A stretch of 22,691 bases of DNA from NCBI GenBank assembly GCA_035385585.1, contig DAOOKJ010000006.1:1-22691 (forward strand), written 5' to 3'. The stretch is from DAOOKJ01 sp035385585. GTDB taxonomy: Bacteria > Patescibacteriota > Minisyncoccia > UBA6257. Of this stretch, positions 7,400-14,084 are shown piece by piece; positions within the stretch are counted from its first letter, which is position 1, and every line of letters starts with the position of its first letter. Position numbers and translations under genes: made by a program. Below the pieces are notes generated by a model that made no database searches, was not told the DNA's origin, and worked only from the letters and a program-made list of their open reading frames with translations.

Positions 7400-7789
7400 T
7401 TAAGTTGGTGTGGGAGCCTTTCTTCTTCCAGAACCAACTGTTTTTCTAACATTCCCTCTTACAGTGCGAGAATTAGTTTTAGTTCTCTGACCTCTTGCCG
7501 GTAATCGTTTAATATGACGACTTCCTCTGTAACTACCAATATCTATTAATCTTTTTATATTTGTCTTTACTTCTCTTCTCAAATCTCCCTCTATCTTTAT
7601 TCCCCTTTTCTCAATAATTTCTTTTAAAAGATTCAACTCTTGAGTTGACAGATCTTTTGCTCGTTTGGTTTCCGCTATCTTTGCCTCTTTTAAAATAGCC
7701 CTGGAGAGAGATGGCCCTATGCCATAAAGATAAGTTAAAGAAGCCCAAATTTGTTTATTATCCGGAATATTAATTCCTAAAAATCTCAT
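7400..7789 (-). CDS. rpsM: 30S ribosomal protein S13
   Basis: 129 residues starting MRFLGINIPDNKQIWASLTY, with the S13 helix-turn-helix (GIGPSLSRAILKEAKI) and the conserved IDIGSYRGSRHIKRLPARGQ followed by RTKTNSRTVRGNVRKT. S13 bridges the 30S head to the 50S subunit and contacts P-site tRNA. It starts 5 bp after rpmJ; an AAGGA about 8 bp before the ATG is one of the few Shine-Dalgarno-like sites in this operon. Confidence 0.97.
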   Translation of the reverse strand: MRFLGINIPDNKQIWASLTYLYGIGPSLSRAILKEAKIAETKRAKDLSTQELNLLKEIIEKRGIKIEGDLRREVKTNIKRLIDIGSYRGSRHIKRLPARGQRTKTNSRTVRGNVRKTVGSGRRKAPTPT

Positions 7790-7794
7790 ATTAA

Positions 7795-7908
7795 TTATCC
7801 TTGACGTTGTTTATGTTTAGGGTTAGAACAAATAACATATAGGCGTTTTTTCCGTCGTACAATTTTACACTTGCGACACATCTTTTTAACTGAAGCCTGA
7901 ACTTTCAT
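7795..7908 (-). CDS. rpmJ: 50S ribosomal protein L36
   Basis: Found by translating the minus strand between infA and rpsM. The 37 residues begin MKVQASVKKMCRKCKIVRRK and end VICSNPKHKQRQG, essentially the consensus for L36. C11, C14, C27 and H32 form the zinc-binding set, so this is the zinc-containing form. Position infA-rpmJ-rpsM is the classical order. Confidence 0.97.
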   Translation of the reverse strand: MKVQASVKKMCRKCKIVRRKKRLYVICSNPKHKQRQG

Positions 7909-7948
7909 ACAAATTATTTTAGAAAATTTTAAAAATAAAAATTACGGG

Positions 7949-8167
7949 TTATAGGCGATAAAGAATACGCCCCCTTTTTGGGTCATAAGGAGATATCTCC
8001 ACTATTACTTTATCGCCTGGCAGTATTTTTATTCTATTTAAACGCAACTTACCGGCAATATGGGCAAGAACTTCTCTTTTATCTTTATTTAAAGTTATTC
8101 GAAAGACGGCATTTCTTAAACTTTCGGTAACAATTCCTTCTTCTTTAACTGGTCTTTCTTTAGGCAT
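7949..8167 (-). CDS. infA: translation initiation factor IF-1
   Basis: A 72-residue OB-fold protein beginning MPKERPVKEEGIVTESL, with VLAHIAGKLRLNRIKILPGD and VEISPYDPKRGRILYRL, the full IF-1 signature. IF-1 occupies the 30S A site during initiation. A TTG two codons upstream (8173) could extend it, but the ATG at 8167 fits family length better. It lies about 30 bp after the baseplate-J-like gene and is probably transcribed with it. Confidence 0.97.
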   Translation of the reverse strand: MPKERPVKEEGIVTESLRNAVFRITLNKDKREVLAHIAGKLRLNRIKILPGDKVIVEISPYDPKRGRILYRL

Positions 8168-8197
8168 AAACAAATAAGTTTACCAAAAAACCTATTA

Positions 8198-9607
8198 TTA
8201 GTCAATAGAAAGTTTAACTTTAGAGAGATTTTTGGGAATTTTTGATAACCAATAGGGTTTCAGTTTTATTGTAATCTTGGAAATTCCTTCGGTATTTTCA
8301 AGGCCTTTAAGAATTTCTTTCTGGCTTTTACCTAAAACTTCTTTTTTAATCTCTTCTTCATTTAAGGCAAATCGTAGAACTTGCTTTGCTTCTAAATTCA
8401 CTTCTAATATTCCCTGACTAAAATCTGCCTTAATGAATTGAAGAGTAAATTCAGGATTCTTATAAAAGACATATTTTTCATCTTTGTCCTTTTCCAACTG
8501 TTTTTGGATATAAGAAATAACGTCTTCTTCTTTATAGGCAAGAACCTTCATTTCTCCCTCAGCCGTCAAAGAAAAAGTCTGCCTCAAATCCCCTACCTCG
8601 GCATCAGAATCAAGGTTGGTGATTTTTAAACCACTTTTTCCCTCGGGAAGCAATTTTAAATTCTTTGGTAATTTATCCTCAATAGATTTATTAATCGCCT
8701 CGCTAATTTTTTTCAAAATAGCTTCTTCTCCCTTTCTGATGTCGTCAGCGGTTACCATCGGCATTGCAGATGAAGCTCCGCCAGTCATTGGATTCTTAGA
8801 AATACCGTAAAACCCTTCATATTTTGGAGTGCCCTTAAAGCCAACGATAGTAAATTTGCAATTTGGCAATTCGCAGGGAGCAATATTATACTCAGGCCCA
8901 GCCTCGTCAGCGGTTACCTTAACATCAATGGAAGAAGGGACTAATTTACCATCCTCAGTGGTAGCAGCTGGAATAACAATTCTTGAATCAAGCCGAAATA
9001 TTTTTCCATCAGGAGTTGACAACCTCGTCGTCGCTACCAAAACTTGGGGAGAGGTGGAGTAATTATTAAACAAAGTTACTACCCCGGTTGCTTTCTTTTC
9101 ATCTTTTCCTCTGCCGGTAGAAGTAAAATCTTGAGAGGCGCTTTCTTTAAAAACAAAAAGATTTGCGGGAATGATTCCCTTTTCATAATCTACAGAAGAA
9201 ACATTGCTGTCAAAAACAATTTTAGAAGAAAGGGGTACTTCCATTTTTTTTGTGGTAATACTGATATCTGCTCTAGCAAAAACTACAAAACTTAAATAAT
9301 AAAAAAGAAAACCGAGGGCAATGACTCCCAAAATAGTAAAAAGAACAGACTTTTTAAAAGGCAGTTTTAGGGATGGTTTTTCTTTAAAAATATATTCCGG
9401 CTCTTCAAAAAATACTTCCTCTTTTTTCTTCTCTGAAGGGGTTATTTTCTCTTTTGGTTTTTCCAAAGGTTCTCTTTTGAAAATATTAATTTCTAATTCC
9501 TCTTCTTCTAATACCTTTTTAGAAAAAATCTCCTCTTTCTCTTTTCTAAGATATGGAGGCTTAATATCTACTACTTTTCTTTTTGGTTTTTTATATTCTT
9601 CAACCAT
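8198..9607 (-). CDS. single-pass membrane protein with baseplate-J-like domain
   Basis: 469 residues. The first 85 are highly charged (Lys/Glu-rich, low complexity) and probably cytoplasmic. One transmembrane helix spans about 88-108. The remainder is probably extracytoplasmic and beta-rich. Residues about 172-262 (ATGVVTLFNNYSTSPQVLV, TRLSTPDGKIFRLDSRIVIP, ADEAGPEYNIAP) resemble the baseplate J/gp47-like fold of contractile tail proteins, an annotation often seen on similar CPR proteins. C245 and C250 could form a disulfide. No other phage-tail gene is nearby, so a tail function is unlikely. The true role is unknown. Its promoter probably also drives the downstream infA-rpsI ribosomal genes. 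Confidence 0.7.
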   Translation of the reverse strand: MVEEYKKPKRKVVDIKPPYLRKEKEEIFSKKVLEEEELEINIFKREPLEKPKEKITPSEKKKEEVFFEEPEYIFKEKPSLKLPFKKSVLFTILGVIALGFLFYYLSFVVFARADISITTKKMEVPLSSKIVFDSNVSSVDYEKGIIPANLFVFKESASQDFTSTGRGKDEKKATGVVTLFNNYSTSPQVLVATTRLSTPDGKIFRLDSRIVIPAATTEDGKLVPSSIDVKVTADEAGPEYNIAPCELPNCKFTIVGFKGTPKYEGFYGISKNPMTGGASSAMPMVTADDIRKGEEAILKKISEAINKSIEDKLPKNLKLLPEGKSGLKITNLDSDAEVGDLRQTFSLTAEGEMKVLAYKEEDVISYIQKQLEKDKDEKYVFYKNPEFTLQFIKADFSQGILEVNLEAKQVLRFALNEEEIKKEVLGKSQKEILKGLENTEGISKITIKLKPYWLSKIPKNLSKVKLSID

Positions 9608-9620
9608 ATTAGCTTTATTA

Positions 9621-9650
9621 ATAATAACAAATTTTTTATGGTTTTTGCAA
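9621..9650 (-). promoter_or_regulatory. promoter for the baseplate-J-like gene and ribosomal operon
   Basis: On the minus strand TTGCAA (9650-9645) and an extended -10 TGTTATTAT (hexamer 9626-9621) are 18 bp apart, between the alaS stop and the next ATG. The predicted start near 9614 leaves a leader of about 7 nt. Confidence 0.55.
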
Positions 9651-9654
9651 ATTT

Positions 9655-11448
9655 TTATGAGGATATCATTGCCTTAATTCTTCTAATTCCTTTAGCAATC
9701 CCTTCTTCCTTTAAAATTTTAAACTTTCCAATTTCTTTTGTATTTTTTACATGAGGACCGGCGCAAATCTCTTTGGAAAAAACTTCCTCGGTTCTTTCAT
9801 CCTTAATTTCATAAACGGTTACTTTTTCTGGATAGCGGGCCTCAAAAACTCCCTGAGCGCCATTTTCAATTGCCTCCTTAAAAGTGGTCTGATAGCATTC
9901 AACCTTTAAATTCTCTTGAATTTTTTGATTTACCAAATCCTCTACTTTTTTAATTTCCTCTTGAGTAAGTTTTCTGGAAAAATTGAAATCTAAACGCAAT
10001 CTTTCGCTATTTATATCTGAACCACATTGTTTAATGTCTAGACTTAAAACATTTCTTAAAACCTGAAGGAGTAAATGAGTAGCGGTATGCCCCCTCACAA
10101 TCTTTAGAGATTCTTCATCGCTAACTGATTCTGTTTTTAACCCGTGACCGCCAAATTTTTTTTGTTGACCTTTCCTTGAAACTTCTTGGTGTTTTAAAAA
10201 TTCTTTTTCAAACTCCTCTTTTCTAACTGTTAAACTTTCCTCCTGAGCCATCTCTTCTAAAAGTTCCAAAGGAAAACCAAAACTCTCATAAAGATAAAAA
10301 GCCTGTTTACCATCAATCTCTTTTTCATTTTTATTCTTTATTTCCTTTAACATTTTCTGCCATTCTCTTAATCCTTTTTGAAGTGTCGTTTCAAATTTTT
10401 CTTTTTCAGAAGAAAAAACCTCAAAGATTTTTTGAGTTCTTAAAACTTCCGGATAAAAATTACCGTATTTCAAAGCAATAATTTCTAATGCTCTCTCATA
10501 CCATAAATCATCCAACTCTATTTTTGAAGATAATCTTATTACTCTCCTAATTAATCTTCTTAAGATATATCCTCTATCTACATTTGAAGGTACAACACCC
10601 GCTGCTGCCAAAAAAGTAATCGCCCGAAAATGGTCCAAAATAATTCTTACAGCTTTTTCTTCCTTTGCTTTAACGGATTTTTCCAATTCAGTCTTTAATT
10701 CTAAAAATAAATCTGTGTCAAAAATGGTTTTCTCCCTTGTTTTAGGATATTGAACTATTAAGGCCAGTCGCTCAAATCCCATTCCTGTATCTACCCCTTT
10801 TGTTTTTAAAGGCTCTAAAGTCTTGTTGGTTTTTTGATAAAATTCATTGAAAACTAAATTCCATATTTCTATTCCGTCAACATAAATTTCAGTTGTCGGG
10901 CCGCATGGTCCTTCATTTCCTGTTGGCCCCCAAAAATTATCTTCTTTACTGCCATAAATAATTTGCTCTTTTGATAATTTTAATTTCTGCCAATATTTTA
11001 GAGACTGGCTGTCTAAAGGCAGATTTTTATCTCCCTTAAAAATTGAAATTTTAATTCTTTCTTTTTCTATCTTTAAAACATCCCTTATAAACTCCCAAGC
11101 GTAATTTATGGCTTCTTCTTTAAAATAGCCGCCGAAAGAAAAGTTTCCGAGCATTTCAAAAAAAGTCAAATGACTTTCGTCCCCAACTGAATCAATATCA
11201 GAAGTTCTAAAACATTTTTGGCAAGTGCTAGTATTAAAATTATTTAAAGGCTCGCCTAAACTAAAATGGATATCTTTGAAAGGGTCTAAAATATTCGAAT
11301 AGTAGAATTTAAACTGCTGCATTCCGGCAGTGGTAAACAAAACCGAAGAATCATTTTCCGGAATAAGAGAAGAAGAAGGAACAATTCTATGTCCTTTTTT
11401 CTCAAAAAAATCTAAAAAAGTTTTGCGCAAATAATTAGAATCCAACAT
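9655..11448 (-). CDS. alaS: alanyl-tRNA synthetase, reduced form
   Basis: 597 residues against 876 in E. coli. The class II catalytic core is present: SSSLIPENDSSVLFTTAGM (motif 1 region), LTFFEMLGNFSFGGYFK (95-110), and GVDTGMGFERLAL (218-230, motif 3). The editing domain has its metal site, HTATH at 454-458 with C562 and H566 in CAGPHV (usually CGGTHV). The beta-barrel insert that normally precedes the editing domain is essentially absent, because only about 15 residues separate GGHGL from the HTATH region. The C-terminal C-Ala domain is also missing, as the protein stops after the editing fold. It should still charge and proofread tRNA-Ala, though this is inferred from motifs only. Confidence 0.95.
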   Translation of the reverse strand: MLDSNYLRKTFLDFFEKKGHRIVPSSSLIPENDSSVLFTTAGMQQFKFYYSNILDPFKDIHFSLGEPLNNFNTSTCQKCFRTSDIDSVGDESHLTFFEMLGNFSFGGYFKEEAINYAWEFIRDVLKIEKERIKISIFKGDKNLPLDSQSLKYWQKLKLSKEQIIYGSKEDNFWGPTGNEGPCGPTTEIYVDGIEIWNLVFNEFYQKTNKTLEPLKTKGVDTGMGFERLALIVQYPKTREKTIFDTDLFLELKTELEKSVKAKEEKAVRIILDHFRAITFLAAAGVVPSNVDRGYILRRLIRRVIRLSSKIELDDLWYERALEIIALKYGNFYPEVLRTQKIFEVFSSEKEKFETTLQKGLREWQKMLKEIKNKNEKEIDGKQAFYLYESFGFPLELLEEMAQEESLTVRKEEFEKEFLKHQEVSRKGQQKKFGGHGLKTESVSDEESLKIVRGHTATHLLLQVLRNVLSLDIKQCGSDINSERLRLDFNFSRKLTQEEIKKVEDLVNQKIQENLKVECYQTTFKEAIENGAQGVFEARYPEKVTVYEIKDERTEEVFSKEICAGPHVKNTKEIGKFKILKEEGIAKGIRRIKAMISS

Positions 11449-11468
11449 AAAAATAATAAATAATAAAT

Positions 11469-11550
11469 AATAAATAAAAGATTAAAAAACACAAATTAAA
11501 AATCGAAAATTTCTCCTCTTTTTAATTTTTTATTTTTTATCTTTTATTTT
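11469..11550. repeat. AT-rich intergenic repeat, copy B (between murE-like gene and alaS)
   Basis: Shares its first ~40 bp (AATAAATAAAAGATTAAAAA, then one extra A and CACAAATTAAAAATC) with copy A at 7310-7377, and like it ends with ATCTTTTATTT complementary to its start. The middle is longer and more diverged than in copy A. Confidence 0.65.
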
Positions 11551-12814
11551 GCAGCAGTTCTTTGACTACTTTCCTGTCATCAAATTCAATAATTTTTCCT
11601 CCAAGATTCATTAATCTTTCATCTCCTCTGCCCAAAATCAAAACAACATCATTTTTTTCCGCTCTTTTCAGGGCCTCTTTAATCGCTTCCTTTCTGTCCT
11701 CTATTGCTAAATATTTCTCCGGCTTAACTCTTGAAACTACATAATCTAGAAAATCAGTAATTCCCTCTTCCGGAGACTGATTAGCTGAATCGTCAACAGT
11801 AATAATTGTTAAATCAAAATTATTGGTAGAAAATTCTGCTAAAAGTTGACGAATTTCCAAAGGAAATTCAACAAAATTCCCATAGACGCCAATAATTCTT
11901 CTCGGCTTCAAATTTTTAACTCTTTCTGTTACTTCCTTAAATGCCTGAGGGGTATTCGCTTTATCAACAATAACAGTAATGCCTTTCCCCCTAAAAACTT
12001 CAAATCTTCCTTCAAGGGGCGGACAACTTTCAATCCCTTCTTTTATCTTGTTGTAATCAATATTAAATTCCAAAGTTAAAGCGATAACCGCCAGGGCATT
12101 TAAAGCATTGTATCTCCCTCCGTTTTTTAAAAGCGAAATTTCAAAATCCAAATCGCCTTTTTTTACTTTTAAAACCGTTTCTTCGGCATTCTCTTTAATT
12201 ATTTTGCCATAAACATCACTTGACGGCTCAAAACCATAACTAATTACTTTTGCCTTTGTTATTTTTTTAAAATCATCAAAATACTCACTCTCTCTCGGTA
12301 AAACTGCAAATGATTTCTCGTTTAACATTTTGAACAATATTTTTTTTGCTTCAAGATAATTTTTAAAATTTTTATGCTCAAAAATATGATGGCACAAAGA
12401 AACATTTGTTAAAATTGCACCCTTAAAATTTATGCCAAAAACTCTCCAATCTCTTAAACCAAAAGAGCTTACTTCCATTACCACATATTTGGTTCCCCTT
12501 TTAACCATTTTTTTTAAAAGAGATTGCAAATAAAAAGGGTCTGGGGTAGTTATTGGCTGGGTGCCTATTGCCGCTGGTTCTATTTTTGTTTTCTCATCTA
12601 ACCAATAGCCAGAAGTGCCTATCAATCCGGTTTTTAGTCCCGCTTTTTCCAAAATGCTCTTTAAAAAATAAGAGGTGGTGGTTTTTCCATTAGTGCCAGT
12701 AACGCCAAAAACAACTAATTTCCTTGAAGGAAAACCATAACAAAAACTAGCGAAAAAAGCGATGCTCTTGCGTAAAAACTGATTTCTTTTTATTGATTCT
12801 AAAAATTTCTTCAT
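11537..12814 (-). CDS. MurE-like Mur ligase lacking the N-terminal domain
   Basis: 425 residues of the Mur ligase ATP-grasp-like family, closest by motif to MurE, which adds the third amino acid to UDP-MurNAc-dipeptide. The P-loop GTNGKTT is at 40-46; EVSSFGLRDWRVFGINF with TNVS follows, and the putative carbamylated lysine lies in NYLEAKKILF (152-161). GGRYNALNALAVIAL and LEGRFEVF are conserved. Departures from MurE: the usual N-terminal UDP-binding domain is missing; HHIFEH stands for DHLDYH; DKANTP for DYAHTP; and the DNPR diaminopimelate-specificity motif region reads DDSANQSP. It may use another amino acid, or be a paralogue with a different substrate. It starts 20 bp after rpoD ends. 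Confidence 0.8.
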   Translation of the reverse strand: MKKFLESIKRNQFLRKSIAFFASFCYGFPSRKLVVFGVTGTNGKTTTSYFLKSILEKAGLKTGLIGTSGYWLDEKTKIEPAAIGTQPITTPDPFYLQSLLKKMVKRGTKYVVMEVSSFGLRDWRVFGINFKGAILTNVSLCHHIFEHKNFKNYLEAKKILFKMLNEKSFAVLPRESEYFDDFKKITKAKVISYGFEPSSDVYGKIIKENAEETVLKVKKGDLDFEISLLKNGGRYNALNALAVIALTLEFNIDYNKIKEGIESCPPLEGRFEVFRGKGITVIVDKANTPQAFKEVTERVKNLKPRRIIGVYGNFVEFPLEIRQLLAEFSTNNFDLTIITVDDSANQSPEEGITDFLDYVVSRVKPEKYLAIEDRKEAIKEALKRAEKNDVVLILGRGDERLMNLGGKIIEFDDRKVVKELLQNKR

Positions 12815-12834
12815 TTCTTTATAATCCCTACTTT

Positions 12835-14058
12835 CTACTCTAAAAATTCTTTTAATTTTTTTGCTTTTTCCAAGTCCTTTAATCTCTCTAGTGTTTTTGC
12901 TTCAATCTGTCTAATTCTTTCTCTGGTTACATTAAAGGCTTTTCCTACTTCTTCCAAGGTATGACTAATTCCATCTTTCAGTCCAAAACGCATTTCAATA
13001 ATTTTTTGTTCCCTCTCAGTTAAACCGCTCATTAACTCTTTCAATTCCTCTTTTAAAAGTTCTAAAGAGGCATATTTTTCAGGAGAGAGACTTTTATTGT
13101 CAGGAACAAAATCTCCAACTTCGTTTCCTTCTTCCTCATCGCCAACCGGTTGGTTTAAGGAAGAAGTGTCTTGAGAAATTTTCATTAGATATAAAATTTC
13201 GTTCAAACTTTTTCCGCTTTCCAGAGCTATTTCCTCAGGCGATGGGTCTCTTCCCAGAGTCTGGGCTAAACTTTTTCTTACCTTCAAATATTTAGAAATT
13301 GTTTCTACCATATGAACTGGTATTCTAATTGTTCTTCCTTGGTCAGCCAAAGCCCGAGTGATAGCCTGTCTTATCCACCAGGTTGCATAAGTTGAAAATT
13401 TAAATCCCTTTTTGAAATTAAATTTATCCACTGCCCTTGATAAGCCAATATTTCCTTCCTGAATTAAATCCAACAAATTTAAATTGCTGCTCCGGTTAAC
13501 ATAACGTTTAGCGATTGAAACAACTAATCGCAAATTAGCCTCAATCATTTTTTGCCTCGCTTGTTCGTCTCCTTCAGCCACTCTTTTCGCTAATTCTCTT
13601 TCTTCCTCCGGAGTTAAAAGAGGAATTTTGCCTATTTCCCTTAAATAAGCCTGCACATTATCTGGTAAAGTTGTAACATTTTCAAAGTTTAACGCTTCTT
13701 CCAATTCTTTTTTTGAAACTTCTTGGCCAGAAGTTAACAAATCGCCGCTTTCTACTACATCTATATTTAATTCAGCCAATGTATCATAGATAGTTTCCAA
13801 AAGTTTCAAATCTGTTTCTATCTTTGGAAAATATTTAAGAATTTCGTCCTGGGTCACAAAACCCCGTGATTTCCCCCTTGAAATAATCTCATTAATCTTT
13901 GTAGTCAGTTCATCTTTTTTCCTTTCTTTCTTTGTCTCTGCTTTTATCCCTCGCTTTATTTTACTTTTTTTCTTTTTGTTTTTCTTTTTTTCTTTTTGTT
14001 TTCTCTTTAAAACAATTTTTTTATTTTTTTTATTTTTTTTATCTTTTTTATTTTTCAT
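12835..14058 (-). CDS. rpoD: primary sigma factor RpoD (sigma-70)
   Basis: 407 residues. After an unusual lysine-rich N-terminus (26 Lys in the first 50) comes a region 1.1-like segment (51-105), then region 1.2 (NVQAYLREIGKIPLLTPEEE, from 134). Region 2 has NLRLVVSIAKRY, LLDLIQEGNIGLSRAVDKF and FSTYATWWIRQAITRALADQ, the -10 recognition and melting helices. Region 3 includes IRIPVHMVETI. Region 4 (about 335-400) has LTEREQKIIEMRFGL and TLEEVGKAFNVTRERIRQIE, the -35 recognition helix. It follows dnaG by 26 bp, the core of the classical macromolecular-synthesis operon, here without rpsU. Confidence 0.97.
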   Translation of the reverse strand: MKNKKDKKNKKNKKIVLKRKQKEKKKNKKKKSKIKRGIKAETKKERKKDELTTKINEIISRGKSRGFVTQDEILKYFPKIETDLKLLETIYDTLAELNIDVVESGDLLTSGQEVSKKELEEALNFENVTTLPDNVQAYLREIGKIPLLTPEEERELAKRVAEGDEQARQKMIEANLRLVVSIAKRYVNRSSNLNLLDLIQEGNIGLSRAVDKFNFKKGFKFSTYATWWIRQAITRALADQGRTIRIPVHMVETISKYLKVRKSLAQTLGRDPSPEEIALESGKSLNEILYLMKISQDTSSLNQPVGDEEEGNEVGDFVPDNKSLSPEKYASLELLKEELKELMSGLTEREQKIIEMRFGLKDGISHTLEEVGKAFNVTRERIRQIEAKTLERLKDLEKAKKLKEFLE

Positions 14059-14084
14059 AGCTTTTAATTAATTTTTAAAAATAT

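Noticed and set aside
8168..8173. TTG start two codons upstream for infA
   Set aside because: The ATG at 8167 matches the family start and length.
8198..9607. Evidence of a prophage or contractile tail system from the baseplate-J-like domain
   Set aside because: No sheath, tube, terminase, capsid or other phage gene is nearby, and the protein has a membrane anchor unlike a baseplate wedge.
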